A stretch of 64,000 nt of DNA from an uncultured Pelagibacteraceae bacterium (lineage in GTDB: Bacteria > Pseudomonadota > Alphaproteobacteria > Pelagibacterales > Pelagibacteraceae), in NCBI GenBank assembly GCA_902592325.1, contig CACJEC010000001.1, positions 217,819-281,818 on the forward strand. Reading direction: 5' to 3'. Shown here piece after piece: positions 54,319-64,000 of the stretch; positions within the stretch are counted from its first letter, which is position 1, and each line of letters starts with the position of its first letter. Under the pieces are notes generated by a model. That model was not told the origin of the DNA and did no database searches. It worked only from the letters and a program-made list of their open reading frames with translations. The translations under genes were made by a program, and so were the position numbers.

Positions 54319-55117
54319 ATTAATAGACTGTGTCACATTTTTTGATAATAAACGAATGTTTGATTTAAGATTTAATGTTTTAAAAGATTACGTAGATTTT
54401 TTCGTAGTTTGTGAGTCAAAATATGATCATAGGAATAATTTAAAAAAATTAAATTTTGATTTAAATTTTTTAAAAGATGATAAGGTAAAATATATTGTTT
54501 TAGATCAGCCATTCCCAAGTAAAACAGATTTATGGGAGAACCAAGCTATTCAAAGAGAATTTTTATTGAGTAATTTAGATTCATTCGTTGATGAAAATGA
54601 TTATATTTTTTTTTCAGATCCAGATGAGATACCTAATCCTAAATTGCTTATTAATTTTGATTTGAAAGAAAGATACGGTATTTTTTTTCAAAAATGTTTT
54701 AATTTTAAATTCAATTTATTTAATCCTTATGAAACCCCGTGGGAAGGAACTAGAGTTTGCAAAAAAAAAAATTTAAAATCAATAGATTTTATGAGGCAAA
54801 AAGTAAAATCTAAAAACTTGAAATATAGTTTTATAAGATTTGATAAAGAAAAAAGTATCGAGATAATTAATAATGGAGGTTGGCACTTTAACAATATTAT
54901 GGAACCAGAGGAAATTTCACTAAAATTAAAAACATTTGCTCATTCTGAATTTAGCGACAAAAGTTATTCAGATGTCGAAATAATTAAGTCTAAAATTGAA
55001 AAAAAAATTGATCTATTTAAAAGAGGTCATAAGTATGAAAAAGTTAAAATAGATAGTTCATATCCAGAATATCTAGTTATTAATTATGAAAAATACAAAT
55101 CATACATATTAGATTAA
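54305..55117 (+). CDS. Family 17 (GT17)-like glycosyltransferase
   Basis: 270 residues. CVTFFDNKRMFDLRFNVLKDYVDFFVVCES, YIFFSDPDEIPNP (a DPD metal site) and GGWHFNNIMEPEEISLKLKTFAHSEF are characteristic of GT17, the family of beta-1,4-mannosyl-glycoprotein N-acetylglucosaminyltransferase in animals, with bacterial members of unknown product. It overlaps the oxidoreductase gene and ends five bases before tRNA-Ser. Confidence 0.82.
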   Translation: MEKNKLIDCVTFFDNKRMFDLRFNVLKDYVDFFVVCESKYDHRNNLKKLNFDLNFLKDDKVKYIVLDQPFPSKTDLWENQAIQREFLLSNLDSFVDENDYIFFSDPDEIPNPKLLINFDLKERYGIFFQKCFNFKFNLFNPYETPWEGTRVCKKKNLKSIDFMRQKVKSKNLKYSFIRFDKEKSIEIINNGGWHFNNIMEPEEISLKLKTFAHSEFSDKSYSDVEIIKSKIEKKIDLFKRGHKYEKVKIDSSYPEYLVINYEKYKSYILD

Positions 55118-55122
55118 ATTAG

Positions 55123-55212
55123 GGAGAGGTGGCCGAGTGGTTGAAGGCGCACGCTTGGAAAGCGTGTAAAGGAGCAATTCTTTCATGGGTTCGAATCCCA
55201 TTCTCTCCGCCA
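55123..55212 (+). tRNA. tRNA-Ser (anticodon GGA)
   Basis: 90-base tRNA with acceptor GGAGAGG/TCTCTCC, D region GGCCGAGTGGTTGAAGGC, anticodon stem CACGC/GCGTG around loop TTGGAAA (anticodon GGA, reads UCU/UCC), long variable arm, T arm ATGGGTTCGAATCCCAT, discriminator G and encoded CCA. It begins five bases after the GT17-like stop. Confidence 0.96.
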
Positions 55213-55224
55213 TTTATAATCATT

Positions 55225-55246
55225 ATTAATAAATCTTTTTATTAAT
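55225..55246 (+). terminator. AT-only hairpin after tRNA-Ser
   Basis: Perfect 9-bp inverted repeat ATTAATAAA/TTTATTAAT with a TCTT loop, starting 12 bases after the tRNA CCA. It has no GC pairs and no long T-run after it, so it is a weak candidate terminator or processing site. Confidence 0.35.
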
Positions 55247-55324
55247 AGATCCCAGATATTAACTATATATTTGATAATTGATTTATAACATGAAAGTATA
55301 TTTCTAATTTAATGAACTAAAATA

Positions 55325-56074
55325 ATGGGTCTCAAAACTTTTATTAAAAAAAATTTATATACACTTAAATATATAAAGAAAAAAAATAAAAAAATTGAAA
55401 ACAAAAATATTTTAATAACGGGGGCAAGTTCAGGAATTGGATTAGGAATTTGCAAAACTCTTGTTGAAAAAAATAAAGTATTAGCAATATTCAATAATAA
55501 TGAAGAAAATTTAAAAAAAATAAATAATTCTAATTTAATTTTTTTTAAATGTGATTTAAGTAATTTTGATAATTATAGTAAAATAGAAAAAAAGATAATA
55601 GAAAATGACATTCAAATAATTGTTAACTGCGCAGGTCAATTTGGTTCAAGCAATCAGTCAATACATAATATAGATTTTGAAAATTTTTTACAAATTTTAA
55701 AAATAAATTCTCTTTCAATTTTAAAAATATTACAATTAATGCACAAAAATGATAAAATAAAAAATGTTGAAAAAATAGTTAACATTAGTAGTGATGGTGG
55801 AAGTGTAGAGCTAAATAATAAGGGTAACGCTTATGTATACAGAACCACAAAATCAGCTTTAAATTCTATATCCAAAAATTTATCAATTGATTTAAAAAGA
55901 AGATTTGGAATTTCAGTTTTAACTATTGATCCAGGAAACGTAAAAACTAATATGAATAATAAAGGTTATTTAAGTCCTAACAAATGTGCAGAATACTTGA
56001 TTGATATTCTTTGTGATAATACAGATCATAATGGTACCTTTATAAATTTGTTAAAAAAAAAAATTCCTTGGTGA
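55325..56074 (+). CDS. Short-chain dehydrogenase/reductase
   Basis: 249 residues. After a 25-residue basic N-terminus comes the NAD(P) loop ITGASSGIGLGICKT, then NCAG, catalytic Ser in VNISSDGGSV and the Tyr-X3-Lys pair in YVYRTTKSALNS. It is a classical SDR; the substrate is unknown. It belongs to the small glycan-like cassette between lepA and gyrB, just after tRNA-Ser. It may act on a sugar or lipid precursor (inference from context). Confidence 0.85.
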   Translation: MGLKTFIKKNLYTLKYIKKKNKKIENKNILITGASSGIGLGICKTLVEKNKVLAIFNNNEENLKKINNSNLIFFKCDLSNFDNYSKIEKKIIENDIQIIVNCAGQFGSSNQSIHNIDFENFLQILKINSLSILKILQLMHKNDKIKNVEKIVNISSDGGSVELNNKGNAYVYRTTKSALNSISKNLSIDLKRRFGISVLTIDPGNVKTNMNNKGYLSPNKCAEYLIDILCDNTDHNGTFINLLKKKIPW

Positions 56075-56139
56075 TAAAACTTTAATTTTTTTTTAAGATT
56101 TTTTAAATAAAAAATGCTATAAGTATTACTTCATTATAA

Positions 56140-58200
<2,061 letters not shown>

Positions 58201-58201
58201 A

Positions 58202-59482
58202 ATGAAGTTTTTTGAAACTTCAAAATATCATTTTTTTAAAAAATCTACTTATGTTGGTTTAAGATGGATAGGTATAATAGGGCAACTAATAACAATTTAT
58301 TTTGTTTATTTTTATTTAAATTTTAAATTTAATATAATTATTTCAAATATAATAATATTGTTGGGGATTTTAAGTAATCTGTATTTAATCTTTATTTATA
58401 AAAAAACTCAATTATCAGACAGATCAGCTTTTATTTTTTTAGTGATAGATATTTTTCAATTAGGTGCATTACTTTATCTAACTGGAGGAGTTACTAATCC
58501 ATTTGTAATTTTTCTATTGATCCCAAGTGTTTTTTCATCTTCAAACTTAAGTTTTAAAACTAATCTCTTACTTCAAATTTTAACAATAATGGTGATTATT
58601 ATTTTAACTTTTTACTCTCTAGATCTACCTTCACCAATTAGTGATCATTTTCATGTGAGCCCATACTATTTTTATTCTATACCTATAGCTCTTATAATTG
58701 CTTCAATCTTTTTAAATTATTTAGCAATGACTTTTGGAAAACAATCAAGATTAAGAAGAGAAGCATTAGCAAAAATGGAAGAAGTAATGGCTACTGAACA
58801 TGAGCTTTTGTCTTTAGGTGGTCAAGCAGCAGCTGCAGCTCACTCGCTAGGAACACCTCTATCGACAATAAAAATAATTACGCAAGATTTAATTAAACAA
58901 TTTAAAGGAAATAAAGAAATTGAAAAAGATATTATATTATTATCTAGCCAAGTTGAAAGATGTAATAAAATTTTAAGAAAATTAACTCTTAATCCTGTAG
59001 AAGAGGATGTATTTATAGATAAAGATATTTCGATAAAAGAGTATTTAACTGAAATTATTTCTTCATTTAAAGAGATTAGTAAAAAAAATTTTATTTTAAC
59101 TTTTGATCAATATTCAAATGAAAGAAAAATTACTAAATCAATTGAAATTGTTTATGGGTTACGAAATTTTATTGGAAACGCCAATAAGTTTTCTAATGAA
59201 AAAATCTATATTAATCTTAAGAGTGATAGCAAAACTACAGAAATTATAATTGAGGATGATGGAAATGGTTTTTCAAGAGATATTTTGTCCAAAATTGGAG
59301 AACCGTATTTAAAATCAAATGAAATTATAGATAAATCTAAAATTGGACTCGGACTTGGTTTGTTTATTGGAAAAACATTATTAGAAAAAAATTTTGCAAC
59401 AGTTGATTGTAGAAATTCTCAAACAAGAGGTGGAGCGGAGATTCTTATTAAATGGAATAATGAAGATTTATTTAATATTTAA
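58202..59482 (+). CDS. regB: RegB/PrrB-like redox sensor histidine kinase
   Basis: 426 residues with six predicted membrane helices in residues 18-175. TGGVTNPF (about 94-101) is the quinone-sensing motif of RegB/PrrB, and Cys254 in QVERCNKIL is at the position of the redox-active RegB Cys. The phosphorylated His214 is in [13 protein letters not shown]. RegB normally has HELGTPL, so the acidic residue after His is replaced by Ser. The ATPase domain has [14 protein letters not shown] and GLGLGLFIG. The partner regA is not in the window. The gene begins one base after gyrB ends. Confidence 0.87.
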   Translation: MKFFETSKYHFFKKSTYVGLRWIGIIGQLITIYFVYFYLNFKFNIIISNIIILLGILSNLYLIFIYKKTQLSDRSAFIFLVIDIFQLGALLYLTGGVTNPFVIFLLIPSVFSSSNLSFKTNLLLQILTIMVIIILTFYSLDLPSPISDHFHVSPYYFYSIPIALIIASIFLNYLAMTFGKQSRLRREALAKMEEVMATEHELLSLGGQAAAAAHSLGTPLSTIKIITQDLIKQFKGNKEIEKDIILLSSQVERCNKILRKLTLNPVEEDVFIDKDISIKEYLTEIISSFKEISKKNFILTFDQYSNERKITKSIEIVYGLRNFIGNANKFSNEKIYINLKSDSKTTEIIIEDDGNGFSRDILSKIGEPYLKSNEIIDKSKIGLGLGLFIGKTLLEKNFATVDCRNSQTRGGAEILIKWNNEDLFNI

Positions 59483-61281
59483 TTAAATTTCTTTTTATTA
59501 TCAAATAATGAGCTTAACTCTGATATCATAACATCTCCAAGTTCATTCACATCTGTAATTTTAATAGCTTTATTATAATATCTAGACACATCGTGACCAA
59601 TCCCTATTGCTAAAATTTCAATTTCAGTTTTTAGTTCTATAAATTTCACCATTTTTTTCAGATGTTTTTCTAAAAAGTCTCCTGAATTTACAGAAAGAGT
59701 AGAGTCATCAACTGGTGCTCCATCAGAAATAACCATCAAAATTTTTCGTTCTTCTTTTCTTTTTTTAATTCTACTGTAAGCCCATGAAATGGCTTCTCCA
59801 TCAATATTTTCTTTAAGCAAACCCTCTTTAAGCATTAAACCTAAATTGTTTTTAGATTGGCGCCAGTGTGTGTCTGCTCCTTTATAAACTATATGTCTTA
59901 AATCATTTAATCTTCCAGGAGTTTTGGGTTTTAAATTTTTGTTCCAAAGTTCCCTACTTTTTCCACCTTTCCAATTTTTTGTTGTAAATCCTAAAATTTC
60001 AACTTTTACAGAGCATCTTTCTAATGTTCTGGATAAGATATCTGCACATATTGCTGCAATGGTAATAGGCCTTCCTCTCATTGAACCTGAATTATCAATT
60101 AGTAAAGTTACAATTGTGTCTTTGAAATCTAAATCTTTTTCTTTTTTGAAGGATAAAGAATTGTAAGGATCCATAATTACTCTAGGAAGTTTTGAACTAT
60201 CCAATAATCCTTCCTCTAAATCAAATTGCCAAGCTCTGTTTTGTTTTGCTAATAATTGTCTTTGCAATTTGTTTGCAAGCTTTGTGACAACATCTTGAAA
60301 TCCTATCAATTGTTGATCTAAAGTTTTCCTTAGCTTATTAGCTTCATCTGCTTTTTCTAAATTTTCAGCTTTAGTAATTTCATCAAATTTTGTTGTATAG
60401 ATTTTGTACTCAAGGTTTAAATCATTCAAATTTTTCTTTTGAATTATTTGTTCAGAGTTTTGTTGATCTGATTCTGTGTCAACTAATTCTTCATCTAATT
60501 TATACTCATCAATATCATAATCTGAGTCTAGATTTGCCTCTGTTTCATGTTCATTATTTTCATCCTTTTTTTCCTCACTATCACTTTCATGGTCATCATT
60601 TGATGGATTATTTTGGCCTTCATTTTGATTTTCTTTTTTATCTTCCTCATTTTCTTCTGTTTGAAAAATATCCATTTCTTGTAAAATTTTTGAAAATTTA
60701 GAACTATATATATTTTGGTTTTCAAAATTTTCTTTTAAAAATTTGGCATGTTTATTAATTGATTCATCAAAGTCTTTCTCCCAAAAATTAAGCATTTTTG
60801 AAGAATGCGGATTTAGATTTAAATTATAAAATTTTTTTAACATATAAAGCTCAAATGCTTCCGCTACTGGCACGTCCTCTTTTGTTTTTAACTGATCTTT
60901 TCTTTTTAAATTTATCATTTGATTGTAATTTTCTTTGAGGTTTTTTTCGATACCTTTAAGCATATTACCACCTAAAATTTCGTATCTTATCTTCTCAGCA
61001 ATTGCATACAATGACTTACAGTTCGAATTTGTTGGAAGATTTTTTTTATATATTTTGTCATTAGAAAATTTTTTTCTTACAGCGGAGGAATCTGCTTCAG
61101 CTCTTGCTTTTATAAAATCAGTTTTATTACTTAAATTATTTAATTCAAAAAAATCAAATTTTTCAGATTCTTTTATTTCTTTATTTTTTTTCTTTACTAC
61201 TAAATCATCTGAAATTACCCTTATTGTAGAGGCTAGAGCTTGTCTTAATTTTTCTTTAAGATTTGTGTCTTTATTATTCAT
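59479..61281 (-). CDS. cobT: CobT-like cobaltochelatase subunit (VWA protein)
   Basis: 600 residues. The N-terminal 210 residues are helical, about 210-290 is an extremely Glu/Asp/Asn-rich linker, and the C-terminal von Willebrand A domain has the metal site [14 protein letters not shown] and [12 protein letters not shown]. In the aerobic cobalamin pathway CobT and CobS form the AAA+/VWA module of the cobaltochelatase with CobN. No other cobalamin genes are visible here. It overlaps cobS by one base and is convergent with the RegB-like gene. Confidence 0.93.
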   Translation of the reverse strand: MNNKDTNLKEKLRQALASTIRVISDDLVVKKKNKEIKESEKFDFFELNNLSNKTDFIKARAEADSSAVRKKFSNDKIYKKNLPTNSNCKSLYAIAEKIRYEILGGNMLKGIEKNLKENYNQMINLKRKDQLKTKEDVPVAEAFELYMLKKFYNLNLNPHSSKMLNFWEKDFDESINKHAKFLKENFENQNIYSSKFSKILQEMDIFQTEENEEDKKENQNEGQNNPSNDDHESDSEEKKDENNEHETEANLDSDYDIDEYKLDEELVDTESDQQNSEQIIQKKNLNDLNLEYKIYTTKFDEITKAENLEKADEANKLRKTLDQQLIGFQDVVTKLANKLQRQLLAKQNRAWQFDLEEGLLDSSKLPRVIMDPYNSLSFKKEKDLDFKDTIVTLLIDNSGSMRGRPITIAAICADILSRTLERCSVKVEILGFTTKNWKGGKSRELWNKNLKPKTPGRLNDLRHIVYKGADTHWRQSKNNLGLMLKEGLLKENIDGEAISWAYSRIKKRKEERKILMVISDGAPVDDSTLSVNSGDFLEKHLKKMVKFIELKTEIEILAIGIGHDVSRYYNKAIKITDVNELGDVMISELSSLFDNKKKFN

Positions 61282-62255
61282 TAAATTTGAATATTTATCA
61301 GAGATTCTGGTAAATCTTCACCAAAACATCTTTGATAATATTCTGCGATTGTGTTTTTTTCCATATCATCGCATTTATTCAAAAAGGTTACTCTAAAAGC
61401 GTAGCCAGTATCTTTAAATATTTCTGCATTATCAGCCCAATGCAATACAGTTCTAGGACTCATAACTGTTGAAATATCTCCAGCTATAAATCCTTTTCTA
61501 GTAAGTGAAGCCACTTTAATCATATTAGCAATTTTTTCTTTTCCTTTAGGGTTATCTAGTTTTTTATTCTTTGCTAAAATCACATCCATTTCTCTCTCAA
61601 GACTTAAATAATTAAGTGTTGTTACTATATTCCATCTATCCATTTGACCTTGATTTATTTGCTGTGTCCCATGATAAAGGCCAGTTGTATCTCCTAATCC
61701 AACAGTATTTGATGTAGCAAACAATCTAAAAAATTTATTTTGTCTGATTACCTTATTCTTATCTAGTAAAGTAAAGCTACCTTCTGATTCTAACACTCTT
61801 TGAATTACAAACATCACATCTGGTCTACCAGCATCATATTCATCGAATACAAGAGCTACAGGATTTTGAATTGACCAAGGCAAGATACCCTCTTTAAATT
61901 CAGTAACTTGTTTCCCATCTTTTAGAACTATTGCATCTTTTCCAATCAAATCAATACGACTTATATGGCTATCTAAATTTACTCGAATACAAGGCCAGTT
62001 TAATCTAGCTGCTATTTGTTCTATATGTGTAGATTTTCCTGTACCATGATAGCCTTGCACTAAAACTCTTTTGTTAAAAGAAAATCCTGAAATTATAGCA
62101 AGCGTTGTATCTCGATCAAATTTATATGTTTTATCAATTTCTGGGACATACTCATTTTTTTTAGAGAAAGCGTTAACCTCCATATCAGAGTCTATTCCAA
62201 AAGTTTGTTTTACTGATATTTTTATATCTGGTTGTAAGTCAAGATTAGGTATCAA
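61281..62255 (-). CDS. cobS: CobS-like AAA+ ATPase
   Basis: 324 residues. Walker [14 protein letters not shown], Walker [14 protein letters not shown], sensor [11 protein letters not shown] and an arginine-finger region near [10 protein letters not shown]. CobS is the AAA+ partner of CobT. The pair is widespread in alphaproteobacteria, beside a J-domain gene and bolA, even where cobalamin synthesis is missing. It overlaps the J-domain gene by 11 bases and cobT by one. Confidence 0.94.
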   Translation of the reverse strand: MIPNLDLQPDIKISVKQTFGIDSDMEVNAFSKKNEYVPEIDKTYKFDRDTTLAIISGFSFNKRVLVQGYHGTGKSTHIEQIAARLNWPCIRVNLDSHISRIDLIGKDAIVLKDGKQVTEFKEGILPWSIQNPVALVFDEYDAGRPDVMFVIQRVLESEGSFTLLDKNKVIRQNKFFRLFATSNTVGLGDTTGLYHGTQQINQGQMDRWNIVTTLNYLSLEREMDVILAKNKKLDNPKGKEKIANMIKVASLTRKGFIAGDISTVMSPRTVLHWADNAEIFKDTGYAFRVTFLNKCDDMEKNTIAEYYQRCFGEDLPESLINIQI

Positions 62256-62772
62256 TTTTTTCTCTATAAGTGTTTTTAAGTTGGGTATAAGCCAAAGTTA
62301 TTTGTTTAAGTTTTTCTTCGTATTTTTTATTTCCAGCATTTATATCTGGGTGAAATTTTTTGACAAGTATTTTGAATTTATCATGAATTTTTTGCCATTT
62401 TAAACCCACAGAAACTCCCAAAATACTAAAGGCTTTGATATCTTTATGATCAAATTTAAATTGACGCAGATGATTATAATCACTTTTAAATTTATCATTA
62501 TTCGACTCATCTTTTAAGGTATTATTCCATAAAACTTTAAAAAAATTATCAGAAGAACTAAAGCTTTGCGTGGGTTTATGCCAAATCATGTCTGATTTTA
62601 AAAAATCCATAACTTGATCGTCATTCATACCTGAAAAATAATTCCAATTTTTATTAAATTCTTTAACGTGAGCTAAGCATAAGAGACGATATTTTTTACT
62701 ATTATCTTTTTCTACAGGAGCTTTATATTCTCCTATTTCTTTACAATTATTCCAGTCACAAATATTTTTCAT
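62245..62772 (-). CDS. J-domain (DnaJ-like) protein
   Basis: 175 residues. The J domain is C-terminal (about 110-170): KAFSILGVSVGLKWQKIH and KKFHPDINAGNKKYEEKL with the HPD motif needed to stimulate Hsp70. The N-terminal half contains CDWNNCKEIGEYKAP, a Cys-bearing segment common to this cobS-linked family. It probably recruits DnaK to the CobST proteins (inference from conserved linkage). It is divergent from bolA across 19 bases. Confidence 0.9.
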   Translation of the reverse strand: MKNICDWNNCKEIGEYKAPVEKDNSKKYRLLCLAHVKEFNKNWNYFSGMNDDQVMDFLKSDMIWHKPTQSFSSSDNFFKVLWNNTLKDESNNDKFKSDYNHLRQFKFDHKDIKAFSILGVSVGLKWQKIHDKFKILVKKFHPDINAGNKKYEEKLKQITLAYTQLKNTYREKIDT

Positions 62773-62791
62773 GATATAGTAAGTAATACTT

Positions 62792-63052
62792 ATGGATAAA
62801 AATAATTTAATTGCAATTATAAAAAAAAAATTAAAGGGTGAAATTGCAATTGAAAAAATTGAAGTTGAGGATAAGTCATTTCTTCATAAAAATCACTCAG
62901 GTCACCAAGAAGGCAAATTTCATTTAAAATTAACTATTGATTCAAGAGAGCTAAAAGAATTAAATAGGATTGATAGAAATAAAAAAGTTTATAAAGTTCT
63001 AAGCAATGAAATGAATACATTTATTCATTCCTTGCAAATTTTAATTCGATAG
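62792..63052 (+). CDS. bolA: BolA-family protein
   Basis: 86 residues with the BolA fold: IEVEDKSFLHKNHSGHQEGKF (the conserved His and loop) and LNRIDRNKKVYKVLSNEM. BolA proteins pair with monothiol glutaredoxins in Fe-S cluster handling or act as regulators. It is divergent from the J-domain/cobS/cobT genes and overlaps the end of aroB by 12 bases on the other strand. Confidence 0.92.
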   Translation: MDKNNLIAIIKKKLKGEIAIEKIEVEDKSFLHKNHSGHQEGKFHLKLTIDSRELKELNRIDRNKKVYKVLSNEMNTFIHSLQILIR

Positions 63053-64000
63053 TTCTTTTTTTAAAAATTTTTTGATTTTTGAGTTGCTATACTCATTAGT
63101 AATTTCAGTTAAACCCACTTTCTTTAACAAGATCAAATTAATCTTTTTTGAAATATTTTTTTTATCTTTCATCATAAAATTTAAAATTATGTTTAGATCT
63201 TTGGGTAAAAAATAATTTTTAATATCTGAAGGTAGTCCTAAACTATGTACATGATTTATTATTTGATTAAATTCTTTGAATTTAATTAGTCTGTTATCAA
63301 GACTAAATTTTAGTGCTGTTCCTATTCCTAATATTACTGCTTCACCATGATTTAATTTTTTAGAGTATCCAAGTGTTGCTTCATAAGCATGTGCAAAAGT
63401 ATGACCAAAGTTTAATATCTTCCTCATATCCTTCTCGCGCTCATCCTTCTCAACAATTAATTTTTTTATTTTACAGCTTTCAAAAATAGCTTTTTCAATG
63501 AATGGTTTTTTTAATTTTAAAATATTTGAAGAATTTCTATTTAAATATTTATAAAAACCTTTATTTAGAATTAGAGAGTGTTTAAATATCTCACCGTATC
63601 CACAGACAACCTCCCTCTTAGGTAAAGTTTTTAAAAACTCAGTATCAGAAATTACTATTTTAGGTTGATAAAAACACCCTATAAGATTTTTACCCTCTCT
63701 TGTATTTATACCTGTTTTACCACCAATTGATGAATCTACTTGAGATAAAAGAGTTGTTGGAATATTGATAAATTTCAGTCCTCTTTTATATAAGCTTGCT
63801 GCAAAACCACCTACATCACCAGTGATACCACCTCCAACAGTTATTAAACTATCAAATCTAGAAAAGTTTTTATTAAGTAAAATTTTTAAAATTTTATTAA
63901 CATTAAAAAAATTTTTATTTTTTTCATTTGCATTAAATAAATATTTAGATATTTCTTTCTTTTTTAAAGACCTAGTAATTTTTGAAACCATTTTTTTTGG
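63041..64000 (-). CDS. aroB: 3-dehydroquinate synthase, C-terminal part (runs off window)
   Basis: The frame stays open to base 64000, so the N-terminus lies beyond the window (about 320 of some 360 residues are visible). TVGGGITGDVGGFAAS is the NAD site, PTTLLSQVDSSIGGKTGIN the substrate/metal region and ILNFGHTFAHAYE the zinc-binding His. The second step of the shikimate pathway: it cyclises DAHP to 3-dehydroquinate. An internal Met at 63991 is not the start. Confidence 0.96.
   Translation of the reverse strand, partial: PKKMVSKITRSLKKKEISKYLFNANEKNKNFFNVNKILKILLNKNFSRFDSLITVGGGITGDVGGFAASLYKRGLKFINIPTTLLSQVDSSIGGKTGINTREGKNLIGCFYQPKIVISDTEFLKTLPKREVVCGYGEIFKHSLILNKGFYKYLNRNSSNILKLKKPFIEKAIFESCKIKKLIVEKDEREKDMRKILNFGHTFAHAYEATLGYSKKLNHGEAVILGIGTALKFSLDNRLIKFKEFNQIINHVHSLGLPSDIKNYFLPKDLNIILNFMMKDKKNISKKINLILLKKVGLTEITNEYSNSKIKKFLKKELSN

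Noticed and set aside
55223-55251. 13-base imperfect direct repeat after tRNA-Ser as an attachment-site duplicate
   Set aside because: The repeats are AT-only, do not copy the tRNA 3' end, and are explained by the inverted-repeat hairpin at the same place; no integrase is nearby.
60390-60701. 103-codon frame with many His, Phe and Tyr residues opposite cobT
   Set aside because: It is the reverse reading of the acidic Glu/Asp-rich CobT linker, which forces that composition.

Overview
The window is a very AT-rich, densely packed bacterial chromosome segment, and its gene content and order point to an alphaproteobacterium of the SAR11 / Pelagibacterales type. The evidence is: fabB-fabA divergent from an Irr-type regulator; mutM-rpsT-dnaA-dnaN; ubiE-ubiB-coaBC-dut; a Suv3-like helicase followed by fdxA and carD; cobS-cobT with a J-domain gene divergent from bolA; strong A/T codon preference with many Lys, Asn and Ile residues; and intergenic gaps of usually 0-30 bases, often with 1-, 4- or 8-base start/stop overlaps. 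No stretch above 300 bases lacks a gene. I see no rRNA, insertion sequence, prophage or CRISPR array.

Layout. 1-5.5 kb: unsaturated fatty-acid genes fabB/fabA, the Irr-like regulator, katG with a 2-oxoglutarate dioxygenase-like protein and a DUF2061 membrane protein, and a small Cys-rich protein behind Fur-box-like DNA. 5-10.2 kb (minus): ubiE-ubiB-coaBC-dut-thiF/moeB-SH3. 10.2-14.2 kb (plus): mutM, rpsT, dnaA, dnaN. 14.2-17.6 kb (minus): argH-lptM-lysA joined by ATGA overlaps, then plsC. 17.6-21.3 kb: tlpA, HIG1, esterase, HNH protein, coq7, dsbB, DedA. 21.3-28.3 kb: tRNA-Leu running straight into an acyl-CoA synthetase, a gene for a 26-residue ultra-basic peptide, carD, fdxA, TerB, helicase, thioesterase, tRNA-Arg. 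28.3-35.7 kb: thiolase, a homodimeric-type pyruvate dehydrogenase E1 carrying its own lipoyl domain, its E2, an EamA transporter, uppP. 35.9-42.6 kb: gltD-gltB behind a perfect dyad, and a hydrolase. 42.6-52.2 kb: a glycosyltransferase, then the translation cluster thrS-infC-rpmI-rplT-pheS-pheT-lepA. 52.2-56.1 kb: a small surface-glycan-like cassette around tRNA-Ser. 56.1-64 kb: gyrB, a RegB-like redox kinase, cobT, cobS, J-domain gene, bolA, and a partial aroB.

How the genes work together. Most of the window is core metabolism and information processing. The parts most worth a second look are regulatory: two matching Irr-box-like motifs (at irr/fabA and at katG), two Fur-box-like motifs before a Cys-rich mini-protein, and a 21-bp dyad before gltDB. 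Two protein-level oddities also stand out. One is the lipoyl-AceE fusion. The other is the 26-residue Lys/Arg peptide, which has strong expression signals and lies convergent to a CarD protein with a histone-H1-like lysine-rich tail. I did not find a recognisable new defence or mobile system. All functional calls are from reading the translated sequence, without database searches.
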